From NCBI GenBank assembly GCA_003254905.1, contig QANU01109758.1, forward strand, positions 180,648 through 244,647: a DNA stretch of 64,000 nucleotides, read 5' to 3'. Origin of the DNA: Nissolia schottii. Taxonomy: Eukaryota; Streptophyta; Magnoliopsida; Fabales; Fabaceae. Of the stretch, positions 10,850-24,156 are shown piece by piece. Position 1 is the first letter of the stretch. The number at the start of each line of letters is the position of its first letter. The position numbers and the translations under genes are program-made. The notes under the pieces were generated by a model. It was given only the letters and a program-made list of their open reading frames with translations. It was not told the DNA's origin and did no database searches.

Positions 10850-13800
10850 TGAAAGTAAAATATCATTGCCCAAAATTTGTGTTGAATTCTAAATCATTTG
10901 AGTGCAAAATATAGTAGTGGAAGACAAGACAATGGCCCTTGAAGACACAGATGACCTATCTATCACCAACCATTGCCAGCATCAAATGGCTCTATTCGCC
11001 TGATCGATGATCTGTTCTGTTGCATGCCAAAAATAATTTTTGTCTTCAAGAAAACGGTGCCGTCCATGTACCCTACTCTCAACATTCCCCTTGAATGTAA
11101 CCATCATAGGTTCAAAGACCGCTACAAATACTACAGCAAATGCACTTATTACAAGAAGACTAAAGTATAAATATTTTATTAAAAGAGTAAGGGATGTTTG
11201 GTAACTTCAAGGACTAGTTTAATTAGATATAAAATAGAATTAATTTTGTGAACTTAATAAAAAAAAATTAATTTTTTTAAATAAACCGTGTTTGGTTCAC
11301 AACTAACTTAAATTAATTTTAGAATATTGTATAAATTATCATTATTTATCATGTTAAAGTAATCAAATAAATAAATGGATATCAACAAAATAAATTTATA
11401 TAAATAATAATAATTTATCAAAATTTAAATTATTCAAGATAATATTTTGGTAACTTATAAAACATTTGTAAAATAATTTAAATAGAGTTGATAAAAAAAT
11501 ATAATACATGGCATAAAAAGGCACCGGCAATCAAAATACTATTACATTTTTAGTAATATCTCTTTCTTATGACAAAAATGGATTACAAAATGAATCATAT
11601 CAAAAGAATAACTAACTTCTATACTTTAAAGTTACATCTTAGATATCAAACATTTCATCGAATATCTTTCTTGCAAACTCAATTTTATCAAAAATGTATT
11701 TCAGTTTAGGATTTTGTGAATGAAATATTGAAAATAAGAAATAGAAATAGGAAACAAAATTTTATTGTTTTCACTGTTTTCTTTACAAAATCTTACAAAC
11801 AAGAAATTCAAAAAATAAAATCAAAAAATGAAAACTAAAACCAAAAAACACAAGTTTTAAAGTTTTCAATACATTAAATACATAAAAAAAACAATCAAAT
11901 CATTTTTTTACTTTAGACTTCTTATTAGCAAAATCTTTTAAAGACTATTATAAAAGTATTAGTAGATGAATATCCTTAATTAACCTAAATTTATTAGAAT
12001 TTGATGATATTTTATAAATGAACGTTGATGTTCATCGTTAAACACACACTTTTGAGATTACTCAATAATATATCTCTGTATATCTCTCTTCATTCTTCCT
12101 TCTTTCTCTGTTACTCATATTCTTATCATTTCATAACAAAAACATTAAAAACATATTTTATTTATTTATTACTTTATTTATTAAGTCTTAAAATGCATCA
12201 AAAAATTGAAAGCCCATTACAGCCACTACTAATTAAAGCCGTTTATGCATATTGATCATATTTTTGCCAACTTCTTGCACTATAAAATATGACTTGGTAT
12301 GAATCTAATAAAAAATAAAACAACTATACTAGGAGGAATTAATGTTTAAATAAAGAGGCATAAGCTTTAAATAAGTTAAAATAATCCTGATGTTTCTGAT
12401 TGATTTTCAGCTTCTAGGAGGAATTAATGTTTGTCCCAAAGGTTTATGACCTCAAAGTTAAGAATGAATCATCTCATGTTAAAATTAATTATATTTAATC
12501 ATATAAAAAGAGATAAAGATACAAAAAGAAAATTAAATTAAATCCAATCAATTTTAACAAGTTTCACTTATTCAAAACTTATATATTTTTATCTCTCTTT
12601 TCACATAATTAAATATTACCGATTTTGATATGCAATGATTTATTCCCACAAAAGTCTAAAGAAAATAGATGGAAAAAGCGGATATAGTCATTGTCCACGA
12701 TGTCGTGATCACATTCGCATAGCACCGACCCTGATTATTGAAGCGTGAAATATGGGGCAAAAACAAACAGTTTACCTTCTAGAAAAGGAGTATGAAAGTT
12801 ATGATTAAACTTCTAAATAAACCTTCACAATTTTATCATTGAATAAATCAAAATGAAAAAATTATATTGATATTTCACAAATAAAAAATCAGACAAATAT
12901 GCATCACACAATTGACTTTTTAGATAAATTAGTCTTTCACAATTTGATTTTTTAGATAAATTGACCCATTACAATTTAACTTTTGAACAAATTGATCACT
13001 CATAAATAGATGATATTAATATGATAACCATTTTAAAAGGCTTATTTGTCAGATTTTTCTGAGTTTTCCAATTGTGAGCAATTGATTTATCTGATTATAA
13101 AATTGTGAGGGGCCTATTCCAGAGTTTACTTGAAATTTATTATTTTTTTGGGTTTAGCCAATAAGTGTTTTAGAATACTTGTAACAATGGTCTTTGTTTA
13201 AATCTCATTTTTAGTCTCATCATCCCTATATTGTTAGTCATCTCAACATTGAGTCATAAAAGACATCAAAGGACTAAGAGCACTTGTCACTCTAATGAAA
13301 GGGACCAACATTGTTTTCGGCTATAACTCCACGTATTTTTTTAAAATAAAAAAAATAAAAAAATTACTTATTCATGAAATATTTTATTTTAATTATCTTG
13401 TATTATGTTATTTTATTTTTAAATTGGAAAAAATATAAAACTAGTTTTTACGAATATTTTTTAATCAAGTTTTTAAATAAATTAAATTGTGGATAAGTAT
13501 TTCTTACTTTTTTTTAAAGTTAAAATATGAAAAAGATTTAAACTAATATTTTTGCAACTAAAACAAGTCGTCAATATATTTTTAAAATATACATGATTAG
13601 TAACAACCATGCATAACTGAAACATGACTAGCAACATTGAGTAATTGAAATATTTCATAACTAAAAACTATGCTTAACAACCACAGGGAAATTGCCATAC
13701 TTCAACAATAATACTATACAATATGATGCATGCTTTCATTATGTTCTCAAGCTTTTTCTTCTCCCGGAATCGTGCTGGACCACGTATAATTGCGAAGCAA

Positions 13801-13961
13801 GTTTGCAACACTCTGAATGTGCGCTTCACGTCCTTTCGTTGCCCTTCTTGATATTATGCAAATAACTTTGTCTCACCTAACAGTTGAGAGATTGTTTTGA
13901 CAAATATTGCCCATTTAGTGTGAGCATTTGTGTGTGTGTATATATACCATCTGTCAAATAG
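10850..13961. other. AT-rich intergenic sequence, no gene seen
   Basis: No domain or plausible exon was recognised. A short open frame at 10973-11170 has no family resemblance I can name. The motif AGGAGGAATTAATGTTT occurs twice (about 12331 and 12416). Long A/T runs dominate 11200-12300 and 13300-13600. Confidence 0.6.
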
Positions 13962-13963
13962 TA

Positions 13964-14262
13964 CTTCCTCCGGTCCATTTTAAGCGTCACTTTGGCCAAA
14001 TGTACGTGTATTAAGAAATCTAAAATCAACAGTGATTTAAATAATAAGTTTACTAAAGTACCCTTATTTACTTTTGTTAAAGTGTTTCATAATGAAGAGG
14101 GAGCTAACAATAGTATTGAAAAGTTACTATTTTCAAGACTAATAAATTTGGGAGACAATTGTAAACATAACAATAAATTTTGCCTTGAAAAGTAAGAATG
14201 ACAAATAATTTGAATAAACATTTTTTTTTTGCTAAAGTAACAGTTAAAATGGATTGAGGGAG
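13964..14262. mobile_element. Stowaway-like MITE (299 bp) with TA target duplication
   Basis: The left end is CTTCCTCCGGTCCATTTTAA and the right end, read inverted, is CTCCCTCAATCCATTTTAAC, a clear terminal inverted repeat. TA flanks both ends (13962-13963 and 14263-14264). Length and termini match the element at 10548-10847, so the two are probably one family. Confidence 0.82.
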
Positions 14263-15191
14263 TATCCCATAGTATAATTAGTGATATTAATAGTGCAATT
14301 TACTTGTGGAGCACAACTTTGAATAACTTCAACAAAAACTAATGTGCGGTCTAACACATTGATATCGTTATTTGAACTAACAACTCCAAAAAATGCATGC
14401 CATATCCATAGGTTAGACGAAACCACGACTTTGAGAACTATATTTGGAAACTCATACTTATTGAAACACCCTAGCTAGTTAGTCCACGCTTAAGTCGCAA
14501 ACCTGCCGATTAGGTTGTTATCTCTTCTAGTTGGGATAGTACTTAGTCCCGCTTATGAATTTAAAAGTACAGTTACCCAGAAATATAGACCAAATTTTAA
14601 CTTTTCTTTATACGTATCATAGTATAAAATATAAGTCTGGTTCTCGACAGAACATATATTGTAAGTGGTAACGTAGCATACTTAACTAATATTAATTAGG
14701 TATATTCAACATTCATAACAACCAAAGGTCCATGCCATATATTCACAAATAGTTACACATGTAATAATATAGATGTTACGTACAATTACATAGTAGTACA
14801 AACATATAGCCTACTGCTAAGGACTAGTGCGATATCTTTATCGTAGCTCTGATTTCCCTATTCCTCTGTCCGTCTTCCTCAGTGCTGCTCGTCCTTGCAT
14901 TGCTTGCACTGCTCTGACGTCTTCTGAATCCTCGTCGTGCTCACCTAGAACCATAAATGAGTGAGGGATGAGAATACCTACATTCTAAGTGGAAAACCTT
15001 TAGCGTCGTAACTCATTCATACTCAATCATGATTCCACCGCTCAGGGGGGTCCCTAGGTGTTACAATTATACCGTAGTCCTACTAGTTATTAATATTCAT
15101 ACTAAGCCTGAGCAGCTTTACCTAAGTTACTAGGTGAGTGGGGAACCTATTCTTCATTATCTACGTCATCTGTCTGCTAGTCTCGTTCCTA

Positions 15192-15264
15192 ACTCATATA
15201 CTGTCATACAATTCACATAGCTACACTTACTCATATACTGTCATACAATTCACATAGCTACACT
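15192..15264 (+). repeat. 37-bp direct tandem duplication inside the solo LTR
   Basis: The unit beginning ACTCATATACTGTCATAC occurs at 15192-15228 and again from 15229. The two copies are identical. Confidence 0.9.
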
Positions 15265-15643
15265 ACTGCAAGAATCTCATTTTCTGAAAACTGGTATAAG
15301 CTTCAGCTGGCATCCACTTATACGTATGCTCTACAAGGCTAGCCTTATAAGCATATTCGCCCTTGCCCCTTATAGCAGTGCCCACACGGCTATAACAATG
15401 CTTACAGCCCGCATCGTGTCGACCAGGTAGCGCTGAACCTGAATGGTTTGGACCATGAGTAAATCGCCAACCACGGCCGAGGTTACCACCCTGGGATGGT
15501 GTTGGGGTCGGACCTGGGACTTGACCAGGATTAAGACCTTCCCCAAAAACTGAGCCTAGGCCCTTTTAGAGGGGGTTTTCTCTCATCATCATCATGTGCA
15601 CAGTTCGATCTTTGATGTAACAGTTCATATATAATAAACACAG

Positions 15644-15720
15644 TTCATCATCTTAAAGCAATCATATTCATTCATCATCTTAAACCAATCATATTCATTC
15701 ATCATCTTAAAGCAATCATA
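15644..15720 (+). repeat. 27-bp unit in three tandem copies inside the solo LTR
   Basis: The unit beginning TTCATCATCTTAAAGC starts at 15644, 15671 and 15698. The copies are nearly identical and the third is incomplete. Confidence 0.9.
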
Positions 15721-17707
15721 TACACAGTAGTATCATCATCTTCATCATTTATTTCATCATATCAAACAATCATCATATAATCTCCTATCATTATAAACAT
15801 CTAACATGTATTATATCATATAGCTCATAATTATTTCAAGCTGATTCTTAACAACATTCAGCAGCCCCATGGATGATTGCAAGTGGTCTAGAAAGCTTTT
15901 CGTTAAATTATGTAACTCTAAATCTTCATTCAGGCCGATCAGCGCAAGCCCCAGGCTGCTCAGGGCACACCTGACGAAATTCAGCTCCAAGTCTTGCAAT
16001 TTTCCATGTTCCACATGGTTTCGCATATACAATTTCAAGAGAGTTTCTTCTAACATCTATCATTATTTTTAACACATATAGAGAACATATCTTCATGCTC
16101 AACATCTTCATGAACATAAACAAAGGTAAATCCACAATTAACAAAACAAGCGTCTGGTTTCTGTCAGAGATTAGCAACCATAAACCGGAGAGGTCCAAGA
16201 TCTTACCCCAAGGTTTTTGGTAGCCCTAGGATCATTTTTCATGTCTAAAAACCCAAATTCTGAACTCCACTGCACGAAATTCCAGTTTTTCCCCTTTTCC
16301 CAAAATTACCATTTCGCCCCCCGTAAATGCCTTGTTTTCTTTGGAATTTTTGTTCTCAAAAACCCGATGGACTCAAGACTTGCCCTTAAGGTTTTTAATA
16401 TTTCTAAAGCCATATTTTCTGAAAACAAACCCAGTTTTTCAGTCCAAACCCGTGAAATTTCTGTTTTACCCTTTTTCGTAAAAACCCCTTTTTCTGCCTG
16501 TTTGCTGAGAAATTCATCGGGGACTCCAAAAATCATAAAACTTGACATCCCCACTAAATTTTTAGTGTAGAATCCAAAAATAACATTAGTTTTTCATGAT
16601 AAAAATCTCAGCATACAGTTCCCTTCAAAATCGTGTCATATGCCTATTTCTGTCTTAGGCGTTCCTAAATTCTGACAGAATCACAGACAACACCAACAGA
16701 TTCAGACTATCATCAACCACATATATATACACCAAAGTCACATAAAAGGCATCCTAACCGCATATATATCTAATCATAAAACCACATAGACAGTGGATAA
16801 GTCGGTTTAGCCACTTGTTTTGCCCGGTTACGGTTTCAGTGCTTCCTGCGGACTTCTGCCTAGCTACAATGCTTCCTAAGCTCCTCCTAGGCTAAGCTTT
16901 CTCCAAGCTTTGTTGGGGGGATATGGGGCTATTTGTGGCTGTTTGTGGGTTAAATTTAAGGGATTCTTGAGGAATCTTGACTAGGTTTAGTGTAGGGAGT
17001 TTATGGGTTTTCGGTTTGACAAGATAACAGTTGATTGTGTGATCGGACAAAACTTTGGCAAGGTCTCTCTTTTTTCTCCAAATTTTCAGATTCCTATGGG
17101 TATTTATAGGCCAAACCACAAAATTCACTTTCCCAAAATGCCATTGGACCAATTTACCATTTTATCCCTAGCTTATGTCATGCATGACATCACGCATGGT
17201 GACTCACCACCATGAGTCACCTTTGGACTTTTTGACCAAGCCATTTGGCCTCCTTATGGCCATGCAATGACCTTGTGTCTTGGCCACTTGTGTGGCCGAG
17301 AATTAAAGGTCTCCGGCAGATCAATTTTGATTCGGTTTTATCGTTTTCGGTCACAGTACTTCGTGTACGGCTGTTCTAAAAATATTTCGATCATGTCCTT
17401 GTGATCCTCTAATTTTTTTAAGTAATAATCTAGGTTCATTTGAGGTGTTTGTAAATTCTCGTCTGTAGCCTTACCTTTTACGGATACTTTGGACGTGCGG
17501 TTATATTCAGACAACAAAAAATGTTTATTCTAGTGTCTGCAGAATTTTGTAAAAATGCGTAAAATTATTTCTACAGACACTTTTAACCTGAGAGTTTATG
17601 TGAGGGCTTGTTTTCCCTGTTTAATTTATGAAATCTTTGCTAAGGAAAAAAGTGAGATGTTACACTTATCACCCAGTTACATGCATTTTCATGCTTTTGA
17701 GCAATGT

Positions 17708-17962
17708 TTATGAATTTTGATTGAATGGAAAATAAGGAAGGTGAAAATTTGGAGGGACTTGAAAATTGGGATTTTGGAGGTTTGAGTAGTTTTGATTTGG
17801 GAAGAAATTTAAAATTTGGTAATTAGAATTTGGATTTGGATTTTGAGGACTTGAGGATTTAGAATTTTGGATATTTAGATTTAGATTTTGAGGGAAGTTG
17901 GAATTTTGCATGTGATTGAGAAAATGCTTCAAGTTAAATTGATTTGGGTCCATTTTAGTCAA
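17708..17962 (-). pseudogene. Asn/Pro/Gln-rich open frame, possible PIF/Harbinger ORF1-type N-terminus
   Basis: An 84-residue frame on the minus strand reads as repeated N-P-N, N-F-Q and N-S-K blocks (for example FPQNLNLNIQNSK). This recalls the low-complexity N-termini of plant Myb/SANT-like proteins related to Harbinger ORF1. No folded domain follows before a stop. Simple-sequence bias alone could give such a frame. Confidence 0.25.
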
Positions 17963-18043
17963 AGAAGAGAAGAATATAATTTGTGTAGAAATAATTCAGA
18001 AGGTGTTGAAAAAGATTAGAAATTGTTGTAAATAAACAAAAAT

Positions 18044-18258
18044 GCTACATGAACACCCAATTTTATACACCTATACATACACCATTAATAATGCACAAAC
18101 TTTATTCTTATGAGTGCACAAACATTATAAACTTATAAATGATATTCTCAATTATACTTAATTAAGTGCACAAACCTTACTAGCATTAAAACACAAACTT
18201 TATGTATATAAGTATAGGGTATATGTATGATGTATATTTTTTGGTGTACGTGTAATAG
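18044..18258. mobile_element. Small element with about 40-bp imperfect terminal inverted repeats
   Basis: The left end (GCTACATGAACACCCAATTT) matches, with mismatches, the inverse of the right end (CTATTACACGTACACCAAAA) over about 40 bases. The interior holds several GTTTGTGCA motifs in inverse orientation. The same motif and a similar terminus occur at the TG-rich array ending near 10140. The superfamily was not assigned. Confidence 0.45.
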
Positions 18259-18382
18259 GACTCGTATATAAAAGTGAAAACAAAGTTAATATTTATAGAG
18301 TAAAAATTAGGAGGAAAACAAAAAACCTTGCAAAATTGCAATGGCCTTTTGGCAACGTCTCTTTGGTCCTTTGTATCAACAA

Positions 18383-18905
18383 GCGATGACAAAAATATTT
18401 ACGAACTCGAATACCTGCGAGTATTATCGCGATAGGTTGGGTATACTTACAATTTTCATACCCATAGGTACAAATATCCATACCTGTTTATTAATGGGTA
18501 TGGATACAAGAATTGAGGTACCCGACCCATGGATATCCGTTAATTACCCATTAATATATGAAACTATGTAAATATCTTTACACACACACATATATATAAT
18601 CTAAAAATCCTAATCCGTTTATATCTACAATGTTATAAAATTTTTATTATGTATTTTTTAATTTAAATTACATTTTTTTAGTAGTAGTAATTAATATATT
18701 ATATTTAATAGTGATTTTTTTCTTTTTTTGAATTTTCAACAAATTTCACAAATACCTACGAATATCCACGAAGATTCAAATTATAACACGTATGAGTAAT
18801 TGATACCCATGATGAATAGAAATACGGGTATGATTAACAAAATATTAATTGAATGAGTAGTGGGAGTCGTGTACCTGTACTCACAGATACTCATTGTCAT
18901 CCCTA
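18383..18905. mobile_element. hAT-like non-autonomous element
   Basis: The right end reads inverted as AGGGATGACAATGAGTATC and the left end as GCGATGACAAAAATATTTAC. Termini of the AGGGATGACAA type are common among plant hAT MITEs. The interior repeats TACCCAT/ATGGGTA motifs in both orientations. A target duplication around AACAA is possible but weak. Confidence 0.45.
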
Positions 18906-20290
18906 ATAACAAAGGTTCTTTGCTGAGCATAGTTCCAACAGCTCCTTGGGGAAAAAATTAAAATATAATAAACATTAGACATGTGTCATTACTTGATTGG
19001 TTAAGAGAGAAAAAAATGGGGATTGGTCCTTCCAAACTGGGACGCGTCCCACTTTCTACTCCAATATTTAGGTCCCTTTTTGTAGCTCCAACAATAGGTC
19101 TTTGTCCCCTTCAGGACACTGCAATGGGTGGGGCTAGAACTCATATTTTTCTTCTCCTTGGAATGCTCTTAAGAACATTTGGTAAGAACCATAAAGTAGA
19201 ATAATTTAAAATTTTTAATGCATTGAATCCTTATAAATTTTATTTTTACAACAAAAAAAACTTAGCATCTTTTTATACATTCACAAGTGCCCTTGCCTCT
19301 TAGGGCGTCCTTAGTAACATAACCTTTATTTTTTCAATGAGAAAAAAAAAAGAGTCTAAAATCTTAAATTAAAATAGAAAAATGTTAGAGTTTTCTAATT
19401 ATTGAACCTAATTATCCTCTTAATAATCTCATGAATGCACTTGGCAATTTTAAGGTAAAATAGGAAGAAAAGATAATATTATAACTAAATGTTATTCATA
19501 AGAGTACGTTATTAGGAGGATAATCAAACTAAATAGTTAAACTTTAACATTTCTCGTTAAATTAATAGCTGGCAAACATATAAATCGGTTAACGAAATTG
19601 CTTTAACTTAATTAGAGGTTTCATATTCAAATATTGTGCATACAATCGCATGAAAATTTGGAAAGAAAGCTTTATCGCACATGAGATCCTATGAGAAGAG
19701 AATGCATGTAAACAACAACAATTAATAATAATAATAATAATTAAAAAAAAAGAATTTGTTTTCGTACAAGACATCATAATGTTATAGTTCATTTTGAATG
19801 ATTACCTTTCATAATAAAATAATCATTAAGAGGATATGGTGGGTGGATGATGCATAATGCATTTGATATAGAAGTAGTGATCGACAAAAATCCAAAGCAC
19901 ATTTTAAGCGAATGAAAGGGCATATGTTTAGCGAGTACTTTAAGGTAATTACCCTTTAGAGGGATTCAGTTGTGTCCCATTTTACATGCTGTGGTTAGGT
20001 TAAACATTATGACATGTTAGATTTATTATATTATAAACTTCATTTCACATTTTATACATCTGAAAATGAAAGAGTTTAATGGTTATGCACGTTGTTATAT
20101 AATTAAATCTTGTTACACAAGTTAAAAGTAGTTCACTCTTCCATTCTCTACTTAAAAATTCGTGCATATAAAATTATTTGATTAGATGACATTGTTAAAA
20201 ACTTTACATTATTAGTGCATAACAATTAAACTCAATGAAATATATATGATTGTTAATTGACAAAACACCGTCAATTTCATCACTATAGAT
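18906..20290. other. AT-rich intergenic sequence, no gene seen
   Basis: No exon or domain recognised. An (AAT)n run lies near 19720-19740. Confidence 0.6.
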
Positions 20291-20294
20291 TTAT

Positions 20295-20605
20295 ACTTTC
20301 GTTAACTTCATCCTTGTCAAAAAATTTCGATCAAAATCGTCTATATAAAATACAAAAGTCAGTCATTGTTAGTCCATCTGTTATTTTTCACGATAAAAAT
20401 TGACGTGGCACATAATTATTTAAAGTTTTTTTTGTCAAAATCATTATTGCAAAAAACAAAATCAGTCACATTAATCTCTCCATTATGTGTCACATCAATT
20501 GTTACTTTTAGAGGAAGTGACAAAGAGATTAACCTGACTAACTTTTATATTTTGTAAGGACAATTTTAACTGAAAATTTGTGTCAAGGACGAAATTGATC
20601 GAAGT
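20295..20605. repeat. Fold-back element with about 120-bp inverted arms
   Basis: The arm at 20295-20415 pairs with the inverse of 20483-20605. Both read, with mismatches, as ACTT-CGAT-AA-TTCGTCCTTG through to ATGTGACACATAA, separated by a loop of about 67 bp. The structure fits a palindromic MITE. It has no coding capacity. Confidence 0.75.
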
Positions 20606-21327
20606 GACAATTTAATTGGAGTTATTCTCTTTCCAAACTTATGACATGCATGTCTTGCTTTTAAAATGAGAGCATAGATGTGACTACCTAGTAATCAAAC
20701 TTTGGGTCAGTTGTGAAGGTGTAGGTAGGAATATGTTATCGGAAAAGGTGGGAGATTATGATCATGAATCAACATGCATGTTCAACAAAAAGAGGAGGGT
20801 GAGGAGTTGGTAAAGGACTCTGATTATGAATAAGCTAGAAAATCATGAGAATTGGGGAAAATGTTTAGGGCTCTCCGCAACTAAGAATAGAAGAAGGACG
20901 GTGGATGATGTTTTTGCATTAGGCAACCTCCCATGGTGTTTCTCATGATCTAATATCCTCTGGACAATCCCCATGAGATCATGACTGTTTTTGTTTCCTT
21001 TTGTGATAGGATTGGATTCATATTTTTGGTGTGAGATCTTGCCTCTTGCCTTTCATCTTTGTCCATAGTAAAAGAAAGGTGAAAATTTTGCAGGATTAGT
21101 GGTTTGGTACAGAGAATAAGCATAATGGTGGTGTACTACTGGACTGGAACCATGTGACATCAACTTGCTGAGGGTGGAATAATGGAGGTGGTTGATCAGT
21201 TTTTGGTTGCAATAAAGGTTAGAGAAATAAAGGTTGCAATCAGTGATGAGAGGATGCATAATTGGTGGAAGACATTGGTTGTATTTAGCTTTCAGGTTTT
21301 TTTTTTTTGTGTGTGTGTAATTGTTAC

Positions 21328-21953
21328 AGATAGCAATGAATATCCAATTAGACATATGTCTGCAAATATATCTAACGATGGATATTTAAATGTGGATAAT
21401 TTTTATCTGTGAGGATAAAGATGAGGGCAAAAGTCTGCCCATAGATAAAAATGAAATGAATAAGGGAGCATGTTGTCCAAAAGGTAATTACGTAATTCTA
21501 TATGTATTATATTCTTTTTTAATTATTTTTAATAAATAAAATAAAAAATGCAAAAAATATTATATACCACAGACACATTTTAATTAAATATATTATTAAT
21601 TTCTTTCTTTTAATTTTGGTGTTGTGTTTGTTGGATGTTTCCTTAATAAATATTGTTTGTTATAATTGATGTTTTATTAAGAAGTATTGTGTATGTTTAG
21701 GGTTTAATATTGTTGATGTTGTAAGAGGATTATGAAGATATTTTGAGATTTTTTTTGATAAATTTTTCTTTTATTTATTTTTTATTATTAAAAATAATAT
21801 TTTTAGAATCCATATATACTTGGGGGATGTGGTTATGGGGATGACGAAGAATTTTTATTGGATGCTTGGATTTGGGGGAGAATCTCTACCAAGGCAAATA
21901 TTGGATATGGAGAGGGTATTACCTAGGTCGAACCTGATCGATTGTCATCCCTA
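21328..21953. mobile_element. hAT-like non-autonomous element
   Basis: The left end is GATAGCAATGAATATCC and the right end, read inverted, is AGGGATGACAATCGATC. The termini resemble those of the element at 18383-18905. The flanks TAATTGTT and TAATTACT could be a decayed 8-bp target duplication. The interior is AT-rich and non-coding. Confidence 0.45.
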
Positions 21954-24156
21954 ATTACTGGGGGTGATGTTGGGTTATAATAATCGCTAATGTTGTAGGG
22001 TCATGTAATGTTTGAATGATATTGTAGCTCTACGGTGATTGTAATTTCTGCTTTTGGAAGGGTTACGACACTCTTTTTTCGGGAGATACTAATTAGGCTA
22101 CTAACTCTTGACATGCTTTATTCTAATTTGGTGTTATATGATGTGATATTTTTGAAATTTTTTGTAACATTTATGTATGCTCTTATCTGATTTTGGCTTT
22201 TTTTTTCTTTATATGGTTTTTGAGTTTAGCCTTTCCAAAACTTATTGAGAAAAATATTCTTATAAATAAATGTCTTTGTGTATCAAATAAATGAATTGTG
22301 TGACCCTAAATTAAGTATTTAAAATTTATTTAGAGTTTAATTTTTATCCACTGATAATATAAAATAATTTTATACTATTAACCAATAAAGTCTTGCCGTG
22401 TTAGCATAAATGGTTGACCATCTCTCCCACTTGTTTAAAAGCCACGCATATCAAGAAATTTGATTGAATGATAGTATGACTTTACACTCTCATGAGATAG
22501 AAATTAAATGTGTTTATTTATAAGTTGCTTCGTTAGAAATAGATGAAATTTTGGAGTCAAAAATGGGATTATGGGCATTCTTGTTTCATCCTCTCAGCTA
22601 AGCCCATAAAATCAAAAAAAATGCCAGCTAAATAAAGTTTAAAATAAAATTGGTCGTCCTTATGGTTGTTGTAGCCCAACTTTTTGGTTTTGGTCACAAC
22701 ACACTAGAAGTAGCCCAACTAAAATGTTCTGTTGTTCAATTTTTCCGGAGAGTCAGAGAGAGTCAAGCCCATATACCCAACAAAAAATTGGAGGCCTATC
22801 TTTCCGTTTTGGGTTAACATATCAAGTTCACAACTGATTTTGTAATTTCGACCAAAAAGAAAAACTGGTTTTGTAAACTGCTGTGTCATCTAATCTTAGA
22901 GACTGAAATGTCACTGATTGCATAGTCTCATGATACTTCATCACCACACAAGAATTTTTGGGTCTTCCTATGATGATAATAAGCCACGTTCAATTCGTCG
23001 CTCTTCATGGAGGTTTTTCGTGCTGACTAATTTAGCCGAAGTAGAATAGTGTGCCGAAAACAACTGGCAAGGCCACATAATTCTAAGATATTATTCTATT
23101 AAGATTATCTTTCTTACTAATAAAGACTTGGGACTAGTTTAACTGCTATTTGATCACATTTTTGGACCATTATACCCATTTCTCATACAAAACAAAACTA
23201 TCCATTCTTAAATTTTGAATTCTCAAACTTTTAACATTTTTCATCTACCATTTATTTCTCTAGTGCCCCGCCCATTGAGGCACCCCATTTTCTAGTAATT
23301 GACACAAGTTGCATAATCCAATCATAGTTGGGTTTTTCACGTCTACTTTAAAAACATAAAATAAAATTAATTGCTTTAGGGTTTAGGGTTAAAACTAATA
23401 GCAAAGCTGATCCAGCATCTCAAATCTAAATCCTCAAATTGACCCAGAAAAGTTCTCTCAATTTCTCAAATCTTCTATCTTTCCTTTCAAAAACTCTCAT
23501 TTCAATTTAGATCTTTCACTTTCTTTTTCTGCCCAACCAACACGGTCTGGAAAATGTGTGGGTGTTTATAATGGAGATAGGGACGACTAACGGCCGGGCA
23601 GAGTGATGAAAGACGGTGGCACAACAAAGAGGGGGCAGGATTTGGCAAGATGGTGGAAGAGATTATGGTGGTGAGGTGGTTGCCCGCGGAGATGTAAAGC
23701 GGATGAAGAGGCTGATGAAAATTGCAGAAAGATGATAAAAAATAATATAGCAAGAATTGTCTTTTATAAAAAAAAAATATACTTTAAGGATTGAAGGAGT
23801 TTGTAACTTATGAATCCGAAGGTTAAATTTAACGGTTCATGACTGAAACCTTGACAGCGGGAGTTCGATCGAAGCATTTTCCTTTCGTGCTATATAGAAA
23901 GTGGCCCGAAACACTTGGAATCGGTATAACAGTCAAAACTAACAAACCAAAAACAATCTTTATTTCGTCAAAGACAGTTGTTGCAGCAGAATTATACAAA
24001 AATGCACAAAACAATTGATTACTTGATTTTGTAAAGACATGCTCTAACTAAAATTTCCACATAATGGGAATGGAAAATGCAATTAAGAACCAGCGTGCCA
24101 CTTCGGACTTGCCATGAAAAATACCACAGAAGAAAGCATTGACCTGAACTGGATAA
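21954..24156. other. Intergenic sequence and 3' flank of the ATP-citrate lyase gene
   Basis: No gene recognised. Open frames at 23502-23753 and 23829-24014 (minus) have no domain and probably arise by chance. The 3' untranslated region of the minus-strand gene should occupy roughly 23900-24156. Confidence 0.55.

Larger units (their letters stand above)
14462..17664 (-). repeat. Solo LTR (about 3.2 kb) with exact CTTAT target duplication, probably Ty3/gypsy
   Basis: The sequence starts TGAAACACCC and ends GATGTTACA. It is flanked on both sides by the same five bases, CTTAT (14457-14461 and 17665-17669). The two ends are not copies of each other and there is no coding domain, primer site or second LTR inside, so this is a single LTR left by recombination. 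Read on the minus strand it begins TGTAACATCTCAC, a start I associate with large gypsy (Tekay/Del-like) LTRs of legumes; the orientation and family are inferred. Two internal tandem repeats are listed separately. Base composition is more GC-rich than the flanks. Confidence 0.85.
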
